Assembly: GCA_037013685.1 (NCBI GenBank)
Contig: CM072896.1
Location: 11,225,444-11,289,443, forward strand
Reading direction: 5' to 3'
Source of the DNA: Acridotheres tristis
Taxonomy: Eukaryota; Chordata; Aves; Passeriformes; Sturnidae
Length of the DNA: 64,000 bases
This document shows positions 41,895 to 56,624 of this stretch, in pieces. Under the pieces are notes generated by a model that was not told the DNA's origin, made no database searches, and was given only the letters and a program-made list of their open reading frames with translations. Made by a program: the position numbers and the translations under genes. Every line of letters starts with the position of its first letter. Position 1 is the stretch's first letter.

Positions 41895-42035
41895 GCGAAA
41901 CAGCTCCCCAGGGAAGTGGTGGAATTTCCATCCCTGGAAGTGTTCAAAAAATGAGATGTGGCATGGGGGTATTCACTTGATGATTGGACTTGATGGTCTT
42001 GGAGATCTTTTCCTACCTCAATGATTCTATTATTG
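41895..42035 (+). mobile_element. CR1 LINE 3' fragment
   Basis: The signatures ccccagggaagtggtggaat, ccatccctggaagtgttc, gatgattggacttgatgg and aatgattctat mark the 3' end of a CR1 element. The copy is truncated and diverged. Its 5' limit is approximate. Confidence 0.88.
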
Positions 42036-45000
42036 TAAGTCTATATTGAGACTATACTATAACATATTAGAATCAGGGGGCTATAATGATTTGATTTGCA
42101 GGTTTTGAGAAATTTAAAAAATTTTTTTTTTTACTTTTTTCAACCTATTTTGATTAATGTGATTAATTAGAATTTAATTGATATGCTGATAGACACAATC
42201 CTTTTACACCAAAATGTCTTTGGAATGCAGCTTAATTTCTGATCCAACAGTCAGCTGATTGATCCCTTGCCAGTGTCCTTGTTGGAAGACATATAGCTGC
42301 ATCATCAATGAGCTAGGGACGTTTTTCATGTATTTTCCAGGGATTTCCAGGAAATATTAGCTGCTCTCCTGCAAAGTGATGACTTTTATTAATGAGAGAT
42401 AATCATGCCTGCTTTATAGTGGGGAGATTAAAATTTGAAGCAATCAGTACTCTGTCCATCAGTGAGCAAAGCCCAAGACCAGTCTGAGCTTTCAGTCCTC
42501 CAGTGCAGACTGATCTGCTCAAGCCTCCGAGTGAGACTGCATGTCTGGCTAAAGCCATCCAGAAGTTCAGCAGCACTGAGCTCTCTCGGCGTGTCTTTAC
42601 CTCATTCTCCTGCCTGTGTTAAACCTTGGAGGTGAAGGGCCACTGAAATCTTAACTTGGAATCTTGTGCACACAGCACACCCGGTGCAGCTGAACAATCA
42701 GGCCAGGAGCTCTTATCTCTAAGGCAGCTTGTTCCCTTAATGGGTTTGCTATCAGGAGCAACAAAACAGGTGAGTAACAGTTTAACTCCTAATGTGATTA
42801 GAAAGGCACTACACTGAATCTGAGAAAGCAACCTTCACCATCAGTCAGACACACCTGCTTCAGAGGTGACCATGAGAACAAGGCTTAGATTGGGGAATGA
42901 AGGGAGACAGGCAGGGCAGTGTGTGACATATTCCCTTGTTGGCTGGACATGCTTTCCTGTGTCTTGTAATTCCCTGGCTCTTCTTCCATAGGTGATGCAT
43001 TTCAGAACTCCCTTTCCAGAATTGATAACTTGCTGACACGATTTTGTCTGCAAAGTGAATTCTCCATACCCTTGCACACTTAACCAAGGAGAGGTATTGC
43101 CCTGCCCCGCTCTTGTTGTTGCAGTTGCTCCCCAGAGTTAAAGGAACATGACCAGAAAAGATACAACTCCTAAATATGATGGATAATATTTAAGGCCGTT
43201 AGTCAGTGCTCCACCACTAGGAAAATGTGCTGGTCTTAGCTTGGCATTTGAATGAAAGTGATAGAGGGCAGAGAGAAAAACAGAGTGAGGAATGTCATCT
43301 TCCTGTAGAAAACACAATATTATCCATGAATCCTTTTCTAGAGGTAACCTGTAGGGATTTCCACTCTGCCCACTTTTAACAAAGCAGGGATTTCTATTTA
43401 TCTCACAACAAACACCCTGCCCAAGCTCTGACTTACTTGTAGCAGAGCAAATCAACCCATCCCAGCTGTACATCTGAAGCCTAATGTAAAATCTGAGCTG
43501 TAACGTCCCAAGATTTAGAAGCAAGTGTGTGGCTGCAGCATAACGTGAGGGCAGATAGCAGCTGTAAATAATTCTGGAGAAAGCTGCTCAGAATCAAATA
43601 GCTTTCGATCAGACCCCTGCAGTTTCATCTTCTCCTTCGCTAAAGATACATTGGATAAATTAAACTTTAAGTGGCTGAAATTCAGGAGCACTCTGTTAGA
43701 CCTAACCTTGTTGCCATGGAGGGCAGGGTCAATCTCACTGTTAAAATCATGATGGCTGTTGTCAGGTCAATGACGATGACTTAAAATTACTGCCATAAAA
43801 CATCAGCCATGTTAAAAAAATGACAGTAAAAACACAGAATAAACAGAATGTTTATAAATACTTAACGGAAATTGGGATAATTGAATTAAAACTATCTAAA
43901 GCTTCCATTTTCACTAAGTTATTATCTTACTTTCCTTATAAGAGTGTTAAAATAATTCATTTATTTATGAAAAGATTAGTATCGCTTTATTGTCTCAGAT
44001 TCTGTAAGTTTCAGATGCTTGAAATTCATATTTCACTTTCATGGAATCTTAAAGAGTGATTGACAGAATAATAAAGGATATATGGGGACTAATAATTATA
44101 TGGCATCTTTTAGCAGGCCTTTTTAATAGATGTTCTTAAATTCTCATCTAAGAAATGTAGAAAAGTTCTCATTTTACAATAGTGTCTGAAGAGAAACTTT
44201 TAATTTTTTTTAGAGCAAAGGATGATGTATTATGGGAAATGCAGAACTTGGCACTAGGGTTAGAAATACCTTCTCTATCACTGTGTACTGGATTTTACCA
44301 TCAAGCTATAAAATTTTAAAGGCAAGTAAAAAATGCAAAGAAAATTATGCAAAGCAGTAAAGAAAAAGTATGTTTAAAAACAGCTAACACAATTTTGCAA
44401 TCTGATTTACAATTTTACATCTAATTTCCATGGTTTTTGTTAGCTGCAGCTTCAGCCTTAACTCACTGTTTTGTCAGTGTTCATTACAGTTCAGCACTCC
44501 TTTCTGAAAGATCTGTCATATTGTAACAAAAGAGAGAGACTGCTTTGGAATAATTATATAAAAGAACTGAAAAGCCCTTGATTTTGGCCAGTAATGAGTA
44601 ATAAAAATGACTTAGATTGGGAGCAAAGCCAACTATCTGATCAACAATATTCATTGAAGATGCACTGAAGTTCTATATGATTATGAGAATGCCAAGTGTG
44701 TGGCTTATTAAATTTGCTTGAAGAGAATTCTTGGGAGGAGAGAAAGAAAGAGGCAGTGCAGGTCTCACTGAAACAGCTGCATATGAAAGGGTAATATTTG
44801 GATTAGAAAATAAATTAGAAGAATTCAAAGGAATTCAACAACAATGTTTGAACCATATCTTAAAGGAGGCTGAGGATTAAGGGCTTATGGGGAAGAGAAA
44901 AACAGAATAGGAAAGTGTGCATGAAACTCATAGCTCCATAGAGAAACACATAATCCCTTTTCTGTGTGTGTTCAAGGGTAAATTTGGTTTATTTTCACTA

Positions 45001-46411
45001 TTTTGCTTTGCACTTGTTGAATAGAAGGGAATAACAGAGTAAACATGAACAAAAGCAGGATGCATTTAAACAAAATATTAGTTAATCCTGCAGCTGAACA
45101 GCTTCATAGGTAATTTAAAATATCACAACCTTGGCGTTTTCTGTCTGTCTCTGAGAATATGCATCACTAAAATATGCAGATGAATCCCTGAAAAACCTTC
45201 TATTTAAATTGTAAGTTATATGCAAGAGGAGTAATGGCATACGTAATGCAGCCTTTCTGCAAAACAGAAACCATTCTATAGTAGATTTCAATGTCATTCC
45301 TTACAATGCAGTTATCAGAGAAAGGCTAGTTCTCTGCTGGGAGACTTTCTGAAAGCACCAGCCTCTACTGCTATAGTAGAAATACAATTGAAAAGACTTA
45401 TCCTGTTCAACAGCTAACACTTTATCATGGGAGTACTGACCAGAAACTTTTTTGTGATTTAGAATCTGTGAGACTCTAACAGTTGAATTGATACTGTGGC
45501 CAGTATTTTTTTTCTATCAAGGTATTTTTGATAGAAAATTGGATTTTTGATTAAATTGAGATGTGCAAGCAGTGATGAATTTTTCTACGTAAAATTCCCA
45601 ATGCTTAAAAGAAAGGAATTGCTGAAAAAGGTATGAGACTGCATCATGAAAATTATAGTATTGGGCCGTAAGTTTCCATTTTGCTCTAGGAGATAGATTT
45701 CCTACAGTCTGGGGTTCTTGGGACATATGAGTCAAAGTTAAAAGGGAAGAAAACTGCATTTAAATGACTTCTTACAGGATCTAGGTAGTGGCAGGATTGT
45801 CTAAAATTACTCGTGCTGAAAAGTGTTTTGAACACTGCAATGCCACAGATCTGAGAATAGCCCTAAGTTTTAGAAAATAATTACAATTGTACTAGTCACT
45901 TGTTCAAACAAAACCCAGATGATCAAATTTCACATATCTAAACTCTTAATAACACAATGGAAAAAAAACCCTCTATCTTTGTAATTATGACAATTTTTAA
46001 TGAAACAGAAATTAAATGATGCCATTGCTTAAATCTGTGGGCCAGACTGCAGTTTATACGATGCCTTTGCAAAAATCTACAGGGATCCAATCTTTCAGAC
46101 CACTTCTCTCTTACTTACTAGAGCTCTTTGATTTCCTTCTTTTTGAAGCATTTTTGTATGGAAGTTGGTGTAAGATGTTATCTCCATACCTGTCTGACAT
46201 TTCAGGTCTCTTGGGAAAAACAGAATATTCTTATATTTTTTTGCTTATCCTGGTAATTGTTACTGTTTTCCTGGCAAAATCTCCAGTCTTTCCCCTGATG
46301 AAGACATAAGCCTCGTGCTTTTCATTAATGAAATCCCATCCAGCTGTATCCCAGTAACTGTAAATCCTTATACCAGTGTAACACACCAAGTCAGTTATTT
46401 CCATGTCCTAC

Positions 46412-46500
46412 CTGTTTAGTTCTCATTTTGGAATCTGGTGACAGATTGTTGTAGGTGTAATGGGCCTGTGTGACTCCACAGAAAAGCACAGCAACAATAC
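46412..46500 (-). CDS. SLC9A9: SLC9A9 exon: [21 protein letters not shown] to MRTKQ
   Basis: The acceptor is ttgaatttcag, and the first two bases GT complete the Gly codon split from the previous exon. The donor is gtagg at 46411-46407. The 89 bases plus the carried G give exactly 30 codons, ending in AGAACTAAACAG (RTKQ). The segment includes the exchanger word [15 protein letters not shown], a membrane helix running into a loop, then the loop [10 protein letters not shown] that leads to the next helix. Phase 0 at the end matches the next exon's first whole codon. Confidence 0.97.
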
Positions 46501-49500
46501 CTGAAATTCAAAGAAAAAACAGAGTTAGCTGCTTCTGTTTTCTTACTTAGGCTTGCAGTAGGCTGCATAGAAAAGCAAATTAGTCTGGTAATAGCTTTTT
46601 ATAACAAAAGAAATTTGAGATATGTGTTCTAAGGACAATCATGCTTTCATAGTATTTCCACTGTTGTGTATTTGGAGAGGCTGTAGAAAATTTATTTCAG
46701 TTAATACATGGTATGATCCAACCATAATCTCACAGTAATTGTAAGTGTAGAACTAACATAATTGTAATATGTAGGAATTTGGACTATTTAAAAACATTTG
46801 GCAGGGACTGAATAGGAAAGGAAAAAATAATTCTGTTACATTTAAATGGTCTGAGACCACTTGGCACTGAATGACAGCAACGGGGTAAAATCATTTCAGT
46901 CTGTGCCTGATTGTAGCTTATCACAAGCAGTGTGTGACAGTGTCGAGGTGAACAAAACACATTGCTTAGAAGTGGTGCTCTGGTAGGTGTGAGCTGTGCT
47001 GCCCAGAACAAGCAGGGCAGTGACTGTAGACACATGGCAGCAGTCACAGTCCCAGCTCGTGGAAGGTCTGGAGGGGCAGGGAAGCAGGATTGTCAGGAAT
47101 AATTATAACAAATTTGTTTTATAGGGATATTTTTCAATACTTCCTCGGCCCTGGTCCTAAATCACTGGAATCACAGATTAACATCACTGTAATGAAGTAT
47201 TGCAGTTAAAGTGGCTGATAATATTGTGAGGTCTGGACACAGATAATACAGAAGGAATGCACACAGGGAGAAAACAGAAAACCACAAATAGCATCCACCA
47301 GTAACCATATGTAAATGCCCATGGAGGAAGAAAGCTCTGTTTTTTTCTTAAACTTGGGGCATGTGTACATAGATAATTATTTACACAACAGCTCAGGGCT
47401 TTCTCGTGTCCATGGTGCTCCTCATTCCCTGAAACCCTGCACACAGGGGTGGGCTGAGCACGGAGCCAGCCAGCAGTGGGAGTTCTGTGTGCCTGGCACC
47501 TCTGGGGCTCATGTACACACCATTTTCCACCACCCACCCCACAGTGCTTTAGTCCTTGTGCCTTTCAGCCCTTCCCCTCACTGCCTGCTGTGCAGGAGCT
47601 GCAGCATGCCCTAATTAGCCTTTTAGTTCTGCTTCCTCATGGGTGGGTGATTTTCAGCTCACAGGCTGCTCACGTGTACTGACATTATACTGATGAGTCT
47701 GAGGCAACAAAGCAAGCAGAAAGATGCCTGTCCAGGTGTAGGCACTATTCATCCTTGTGGTGTGATTGTGCTACAGCTCTCTAGGCATTTATGGGGTTAA
47801 ACAAGCATGAACAGAAACATATAAACCAGTTCCACTGGAAGCAAAAAGAGCATGAGGTGGGATGGTGAAAAGAATCTCAGTCTGCTCCTCCAGTCCTGGG
47901 CTGGAACCTGGATAAAGCTCCCTCCATCTCCTCCAGGACAGTGACTCTCCTGGCTTTATGGGGCCAGCAAGAGGGGGCTCAGCACAGGGGCAGAATCTGC
48001 ACCTTTAGCACAGCAAACCAATACAAACAATCTGTACTTCCAAAGCATTAGTGGGAGCAGGCCAGGTTTCAGAGTCCCAGGAAAAATGGATAGGAACAAG
48101 CTGAACAAGTGTTAGTTGCCTCCAGCACTGGTGCCTCAACAGGTTCTTTAACAGGTTTATCCAAATCTCTAAATGTTGGAATTTTAACAGCAAGAGGGCC
48201 TTTGAGGCAGGTGAAATATCCTCGTGCCCTGAGCCACAGCACAGATAAGGAAACAAATCAAAGTAATAATTTAGACAATGCTGAAACGATTTCATTTGGG
48301 GAAGATTGTGTCTGTGGGATCTATGAATTCTCACATACCAGTTAAATTAATCATTACCTTACCATGTCTTTCTTTAGGCTCTCCTTATGTTGCTAACCAA
48401 GAAAATATTGGCCAAAAAAATCCAATTTCCTTGCAAGCCCCTCTTTTTTTTTTCTGGGAAGAACTGAGGCCTGGCATTAAGATGCCTTTGATAGAAGAAA
48501 ACAGTATGGAGTAAATACTTCTGATTTGATTTGGCACAAGGGACAACTGTCATTAGAGAGAAAACAAGGAAACAAACACGTTTTTCCCCATAAACCACTG
48601 TGGACATTTTGATTGCTTCTGGGTTCTCTTTATATTGTAAATTTATATTGTAACTTTACCTGTACTGCTTCTACAGAACACTGACTCTTTAGCCAAGAGA
48701 AATTCCACTGAGCTTTTAGTGTCTTTGTTTTTATATTTATTTTCTTAAGACTGTTTTGATATTTATTTTTTTCTAGCTACACTAAGACTTCATGGTAAAT
48801 AATGTGGGGAGTGGTGAGATTGTCACTGCTTAAATCCATTCCAGCAAGTTTATATTTTTGTGAGGTCTAATTGCTCTCATAAATATGTCTAATTATTTTT
48901 TCTCAGTAGCTGTATTTGATTGTGCAGAACTGATCTGGGGAGTTTAAAAATTCTCAAGGCATTAATGATATGCACTGGGGTGTTCAAACAATGACATTTC
49001 AGTTAAAAATACAGCCAAACAGTAATGTTGCTAAGTATCACTAGCTCCAGGCTCAGTAACTGAAATGGAGATAAGAGTTTCTGATGCAGTTTCTTCTCTA
49101 TTAATCATCAGGATGTCAAGTCTTGCATTTTAAAAATTGACTATTAAATTCAACTGTGATTATAAACTGGTTTTGACTGCTAAGAAACTGTTAATTATGG
49201 GTAGTGAGAAAACTGAGAGAGTGTCATGAAGAATAAAATAGCTTGAATCTGATTTTGCAATAAGAATAAATGAACTGAACCGTGCAATTATGCAAGTGTA
49301 GAAACCAGATACCCTGTTTCCAGGGAAGACTGGGGGAATGCAGTGGAATATTTCAATTGCTACAATTGAAAGCTTAATATGTACCAGCCAGCACTCTCAC
49401 AATGAATAGTTCGTTAAAAGGCTTGGAGAAAATGGCTTGTAATGAATATCCATAAAAATGATTACTTAAGAGTAATGACCAATTACATGTTAACTGAAAA

Positions 49501-52500
49501 GGAAAGAGAAGTACCCAAAGAGGCAAACACACAACTCTCAGAACTCTTTAGTTACAAGGAAAAAGCCATCTGGATTTCTTTGTAGCACTGTTAAAGCTGG
49601 ATTTGGAGGTTAGCTGGGTAGTAAAATACTGTATGAACAGGGTATGGCACAAAATGAGGTTGTTTTCGTGGGCTTGCTTTCAAAGAGAAATGGGTAAGAG
49701 CAAATGTGGGAATACTGGAGTTGTAAACAGAAAGTATCCATTAGATGCAGGGAGGCAGATAAAGCAAGGTGGCCCTTTCACTTGGCCTCAATTTCAGGCT
49801 GTTGGAGACAGCTCACTCATTAATTTTTTAAGTGGAAAAATTAGTAATTATTGAGACAGTACTACAATTGCAGAACAAAATGCTAACTTAAAGTAAGCAG
49901 GGAATGTTTTGAGTTTAAATAGGTGGTAAGTTGTTAAGTGAAATACAGCTCCTTGTGTTTATTAACAGATTACTGAAATTTTTCTCTTAATATAAAAGAT
50001 GAGACACTTCACAGAAAAATGCTTATATCATTGGTAAACTTTCAGCTACAGATCAACCTCTTTGAAGAGGTTTTATTAGAAATAAAGCCCTACCATTTTA
50101 TTTGATTTTTTTGTAACAGAGAAATTGGGACAGCTTGTTAGCTGTTAAAATACAGCTAGAGAACTTATTCTTACATTAGTTTTTACAAATAAATGTAGTT
50201 GAAATGGCTGTTGAAGCTAGTAATATAAAAAATCTCAACTATATAGGAACTTGGACATTTAATAGTACTTTGCTGATGGTGTGAACCTTAAAATTATAGT
50301 GTGGGAGTTAGTTAATTTACAAGTGCTAATCAGAAAATAGCCTCTATATTGTCACTAAAAGACATAATCTGTTTTTACATAATTTCACAAACATGCAAAA
50401 AGGAATGTCAGAGAAGGGCAGCTTGTGCAGTGTTAATTTAATGCAAACCTGGAAGTGAGTGGCCACAATCAAAACCTGAGAATGTGCTAATTTGAGAGAG
50501 TAAAACAGACATTTTTCTCCAGCTGTCAGGTCTTTTGGTGGCAAAATATGGAATTTAGAAAAAGGAAACCACCAAACCACTACCTTCTGGGGGAGCAAAG
50601 GAATAGATAAAAAGTATAGTTTCATTTCAAAAGATCTGTAAGCAAACTGCCTAGATTTCATCCCAGCTTCGAAGGTTTCCAGAATTTCTGGGATGCCTCT
50701 CTAAAGAAGCACAACATACTGAAATCTCACAGTAAAGCAGCAGGAACTGGTCTTTCCTCAAAGGAGGTGAAATGAGTGAAAAAAGGAACAATGAGGATTG
50801 GGTAAGAGAGAAATCATTTAAATCAGGTAACATTTCCTTTGGAGTCATATTTATGCCAGAATCCCCACAGCATCTCTGGGGATGCAGACTGAATGTGTGA
50901 GTGGCAGAAGTGAGGCTGTGTGTGCCCCAAATCGCTGCAGTCATAAGGCCACACACCCCTACAACAACACCCTAGCCAGGCTGCTTCCACTGGGGCTATG
51001 AAGTGTGACCAATCATTTTCTTGGTACTACAGAAAAGATTTAAGGCTTACACCGGACCTGCACCAGTGCAGAACCAAAGCTCGTACTTTGTTCATGAGGC
51101 TTTTATCTCTGGAGGTTGATTTTATGTTGAAGTGACAGAAAGCAACAAAAGATGGAGCTGAGGGGATTTTTTAGGTCCTTATCTGAGGACTGTTCATTGG
51201 TATTGCACCCGGCTGCTTCAAGTGAGACCTGGGCTTCAGTGTTGTACTTTTGTAACCCCAAATGGATTACTAGATTCAATTTACATTGGAACTCCTATGG
51301 TGACATGTAACAGCTTTAATTCTGGACACACTACAAGTGCTTACTCTGTTTATCCTGAACTTCTGCACTAGCAATAACACTCCACTATCCACATTCTATG
51401 CAACTGATCTTTGGTCTCAGCTTAATGCCTTGCTAGAATATGTACTTTTCTCTAAAAACATACACATTCCTCTTTTTTTCTTACTGTCTTAGAAGACTGT
51501 ATCTACAGCAGCCCTAAATTAGCCAGAGCCAAGCCCTGACTCCGGTAATGGATTTGCAGCAGACCAGCTCAGCTGTCATCTGTGCACAGCAGGGCAAATG
51601 CCTTTTTCCTACCTGTTGTTTTCCTAATTAGGCTTAGATTTCATCCTGTGCTCCTGCGAGTGGCAGGACTAGAGTTTACAAAAGTTATGGTATCTTTTCT
51701 TTTGACTTGGAAGCCAAACTATCCCTTCTTCCTCCTTACTGATAGGAGTCTGCCTACTCTGCATGCCACAGCATGGCACATTACTAATGAATAAAGAAAA
51801 GAAAACCACACAGTTTAGAATTGAAAGCCCAGAATATCTTCCTTGTATGGAGTAATGTCAGCTGAGTGAACTAAAGCCCATCAGGCACCAAACTGCCTTG
51901 GGCTCACAGTGCTCAGAACTGCAGACAGAAATGTTTTCGTAGATCCCTTCTGAGAGCTGGTCACAGCATTTTAAAAAAGCAATGAGGTAGATGACAGATT
52001 CTAGACAAATCACAGCAAACAGATAGGAGAAGTGGACAGAATGAGGATAAATGCATTTTGTCAGCAGTATTAAAGAAAATGGAAGTTGGTGACATTCACT
52101 CTTGCTGTGTCCTAAATACTAAGGTAGCACAAAATTGCTGCAGTGAGAGACCAGATCTTTGGACTCATCCTGGGTACCTCATTCATAATATGCCGCTTAT
52201 TTATTTTTGGAGAAAAAGGAGGAAAAAGATTTCCTGCTAGGTAGACTCTGCTCTCCTGTGAACCCCTGAATAAGAAGGCAGGTGTCACAAAGGCAGAAAC
52301 ATCACAAAATGTTCAGACAAGAATTGCTGAAGGTGAGGAACCAGCAGTAATTTATTATCACAAGCTTTTTTGCTTTATAATGATCAGAAATCAAAGGGCT
52401 CTGAAAACCAGCAAAGGAACAAAAAAGACACTCTCCAACAATTTTTTCCTCAAGGTCTATTGTCTATTTTGTCTTCATACTGCAGGTCTTTAGAGTGTAA

Positions 52501-55500
52501 AAATCAGAGGAGCTTGGCTGCAATTTTGATGCCTTTACACTGAGTCACTGTGTGACTTTGAAGTATGCATCAAATGAACACATACATACAAGTCAATTCC
52601 CATACATATGCTGGAGTGTATTTCTGCAGGTAAACTAATATCTTTTGAATATCTGGTCACTTCAAACAGCTGTAGATAGAGAAGGTCTAACTGAAGTGAC
52701 CATTAAATACCCATGTACATCAAGGAACATTTCTCAGACTGATCATTTAAAATTTAGAAAACTTTGTTAATTATAAAACAAGATAACAAACAATTAATAA
52801 ATGCAAGATATACTTTCCTCATTTATTTCAACAAGTGTTTAATTTAAATTATTGATGTTTTTTCCATAGCCTACTAGTAAATACTATGTAATGAAGTTTG
52901 AAAATGAAAACAACTCTATTAACACTGACCTTACTCTAGCATACTGTTATTACAGCTTTGCTTAGCAGTCAGGAATGATATACTCCAGGGCAAATGAGAA
53001 AATGCACAAATTAGATTCTACTGTATAAGAATCAATTTATCATGCATATGTCACAGCTTGATGATATAGCTATAAGATTAATAACCATAACATTAATTTA
53101 TAATTTCCAGTTCCCAGTATAACAATAATTGTGTAGTCATCCCAGATTTTTATTTTGATTTGCTGGTTGGATCACATCCATTTTCAACCAGGGTCAGGCC
53201 CATATATTGTGTGTTATATATCATGGGATATCTTGAGGCAGAGAAATGAAATATTTTCTGAAATATTGACCTGTACTGCTCTCCATTTAAATTTTATTTT
53301 AGAAATCTGCAAGCTAAACAAGTGAGCCCTACCACCTACGTTACCCACAAAAAAACCAGTATAGCCCATTATTTCTAAATTATGAAATACTTCAATATTA
53401 CACTTCAAAAAGCTCAGAGTGATTGAAGGACTGCTGTGGAAAGCATTATAAGAATAAAATTATTTTTCAATTCAATTACTTAATAGCTACAGGGAAGTAC
53501 TAGTCTAGTGTTAATCCTTTGAAGTTCATTTAGAAGGAATGAACAGAGAAAACACATTATCCAAGGAAAATGAAGATGAATATAGGCATAAATGTCTGAT
53601 GGACAAGTTAATTTTTGAAGCATATCAACTCTAGGAGTGTGGTCCACTGAATGCAGTGGTGCCATTGCTGGATTCTCACAGCTGATTTTAAGGACAGGCA
53701 CAAAACCAAAACCAAAACCTGCATGCACTGAGACAGACAAAGGGCAAAACAAGAAAGCTGGAAAAGACTGGAAATGATAGAGTGAGGATTACGAGCTGAG
53801 TGTGTCCTGAAGCATAACTGAGTTTTTCCTGGGCTCTCTCTGCCTTCTGCAACAGGTGCTTTGTGTGTGCCCACCTTTGTGGGGACTGCACACAGCTGCA
53901 TTTTGCACAGATGTCCTTAGCATGGGTATGAGAAATCAGAGCTGAACCAAGGTCTGGTGAAAATTTCTTAACCAACAGAGTATTTTTGCTGCTGAACTTG
54001 GAGTTTAAAATAACATATTGAAAGTAGGAGAGTTTGAACTGTTTCAGAGGAAACCGAGAGAAGACAAAAGCAACATCAAAATTGGTTAAGCCAGAGAACT
54101 AAAGGGTAATGTCAGCACAGTACTAATAAAATAAATGCATTTATAAAACACAGCTTTGAACTTCTAAGCCACAAGAAAGGCTCCATGATTTTTTCTGTAA
54201 TAACAGCTTCTGACAAAAGACTTTTACAAAAATTAAGTGACAAAGATTTAACTGATGAAAGTTTCAAGATTAAACTTTGCCTTCTCACAACAGTGTAATT
54301 AAACAATTTCCACGTGAAACTCAGAACTCATGAAAAAATGCTAGTGACCTAAAAATGCTTGATACTTTTTACTGGAATATATGTGTTGGTGAAGTAATTA
54401 TCTTTCCTCCATCAGTTCTTTTTTGATAAGAATTAGTTAAATTTCCCAACAAATTTCTATTTTTGCCCTTAAACTGAAACTTGACTTTGGTTCCACTCTC
54501 TTCCTCTGTCTCTGCCTCTGTCCATTTAAAATTCCTTACCATGGCTATCACCACCATCTGTGGTGTTCAATAATTAAGTCTTTTATTTCAGATATTTTAT
54601 ATATTACAGCAGAAAAGAGCAATGAAACACTCTTCAGGGTAACTACCAGGAGAGACTTTGCTGTCCATCACCACGTTTGCAGCATGCAAAAAAGACATAT
54701 GCCAGTTTTTTTTTGTCTGGACATACAGTCTGTTCCTATGCCTGAGAAATGGAAATTACCTTTGGTGCAGCACCTGAGGCTCTGAAAGATATTAGTGTTT
54801 CCTTTACAAATCTACTTTTTGTGTGTAATGTATAATCAGTTGTTCAGTTGCTGAAACATAGCATCCTTGCTCTGTGAGGAAGGCATTTTAAAACAGCCCT
54901 TACTTGGAAGTCACTGGATGAGGAAATCAGCACCAGTAGCAGGAAAGGGATCAGCAATCATCCTCCTTTGGTTCCATTTTTCTGTGCTATTCGTGCCACA
55001 TTTTTAAGAGCCCAGGCAGCTCAGACCCCCACAGCTGTTCACTCCCTCTCCCTCCTCCCGGCTGGGATGGGGGAGAGAATGACAAGGGTAAGAGTGAGAA
55101 ACCTTCTTCCTCCAGCTTCTCCTGCTCTGGAATGGGTCAGCTGGGACCAGCTGTGCTGGCTGTGTCCCCTCACAGCTCCTGCTGTGTCCCCTCACAGCTT
55201 CTCCTGCACCCTCAGCCCCTTTGCTGGTGGGGAGAGGAGCAGAGAATCCCTTGGCTCTGGATGAGTGCTCCTCAGTGGCTCCTGCAATATCCCTGAATTA
55301 CCATTGCTGTTCCCAGCACCACATTAGCTACTGTGAGAAAAATTAATGCCACCCTTGCCCAAACCAATACAGAGCTGCTAAGAGACCAAATGGACTTTCA
55401 TTCCCCCGGTATCTGATTTTCTTAATGTAATGAAATACCACCTTTTTGTTCAGTTCATGTACTACTGTTTTTATTGATTGGCCTGAAGAATTTGGCAGTA

Positions 55501-56505
55501 AACAGGATCAAAAATTGTATAATTAGTGAGGCAAAGATGCAGATATTAATACCCATTCAGAAATAGTTTGATTGTGTGGCTGATATTAAAAAAGTAACAT
55601 GTTGGCTCCAGGGAACTCAGTAAAAATATAACTTTCCGTCAAAAGGCTTTGAACAATTTTTGCAGACAAACCAGCATGGGCTGCATTACCACTCCATTAA
55701 GCATTTTTCTTCTTCTGATTTTCCCTGACATTAATTAGAGCACTGGATTTCAGGGTGACAACCTCCAGAGCATTAAAACAATCAAGGTCATAGAAACTTC
55801 GTTTATTTGAATCACACTATACAATAGGCTGCTGTGGAGGTAAACTACATCCATTTGCAAATTTTGCCTAAACTTCTGTGTACACTTTAATGGAGGCCCT
55901 GGGTACATAATTGACTGTGATTGTACAATTTCTTTCCTGGCATTATTGACAAAACAATCTGATCACACGTCTTTCTACCTGTTGCAGGGACATGGCTATG
56001 CCAAAGATGTACATGTAAGTGCACTGAACAAGATGATTTCTGTTTTTCCTAAGTGCAAAGGTGGATGCAACCCACTGGCCCTGTTCTTGGTTTACTATTA
56101 ATAATTGGTCTCAATTGTTGATAATTGAGAAAAATAAGAAAGGCCCAGGATATGGAGTGTGTGCAGAGGAGCACACAGTCTGGTAATCACAAGGCACTAC
56201 CCACTTCCTTCCTTGTGCCTACTGTTATCTTTGGTCCCACAGCTGGCCAGAAAATAGGGGGATTAATAGAGGGACTAATAGGGAATGGATAATGGAGGGA
56301 AGAAAGACTGAGGACTTGAGTCTTTGCCTGCAAGAACTAATCAATATCACTACAGAATAGTTCTTAAAGATGAAACAATCTTCAATATAGCAAAAGGCTT
56401 TTAGAAGTTTTGTATATGATGTCATGCCTAAAATAAACCATGCATTTTACCCACGCTAGAAGCATATTATAAAATAGCTTTTATTTAATTAAATGCAACA
56501 CTTAC
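46501..56505 (-). other. SLC9A9: SLC9A9 intron, U2 type (10005 bases)
   Basis: The donor is gtaag and the acceptor is ttgaatttcag. The only recognised content is a moderately GC-rich stretch at about 54990-55270 with a 22-base near-perfect tandem pair. Open frames here are short and resemble no family I know. Confidence 0.88.
55159..55202. repeat. Near-perfect tandem pair, 22-base unit
   Basis: The unit gctgtgtcccctcacagctc occurs twice in a row with one substitution. It lies in a moderately GC-rich intronic stretch. Confidence 0.93.
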
Positions 56506-56611
56506 CTGTAAGCCCAGCGGCTTCTGCTGATAAGAAGGCACTCCAGGATAGGAGGAAAAACAGACCTGTCTCCAACATAGGAAACTCACACAGCTTTGTA
56601 AATTTTGTCAA
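56506..56611 (-). CDS. SLC9A9: SLC9A9 exon: [16 protein letters not shown] to SAEAAGLT
   Basis: The exon holds 35 codons plus the first base of a split Gly codon. It starts directly after the AC end of the minor intron and ends at the ordinary donor gtaag (56505-56501). The product opens with the cytosolic loop [16 protein letters not shown] and enters a membrane helix with [18 protein letters not shown]. That helix is highly conserved in endosomal exchangers. No stop or frameshift is present. The position corresponds to about residues 299-334 of human NHE9. Confidence 0.97.
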
Positions 56612-56624
56612 GTGCTAAAAGATT

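Larger units (their letters stand above)
28197..46411 (-). other. SLC9A9: SLC9A9 intron, U2 type (18215 bases)
   Basis: The donor is gtagg and the acceptor is ctcttatttaag. Recognised contents are a 25-base perfect tandem pair at 30846-30895, an imperfect 66-base duplication near 32645-32776, a GC-rich block at about 37900-38110, A-rich low-complexity DNA at 39850-39968, and a CR1 fragment near 41895-42035. The remainder is AT-rich with only short chance ORFs. No other exon was recognised on either strand. Confidence 0.88.

Noticed and set aside
54968..55264. 98-codon open frame on the + strand
   Set aside because: It lies in a moderately GC-rich intronic stretch with a tandem repeat, has no homology I recognise, and has no splice context.
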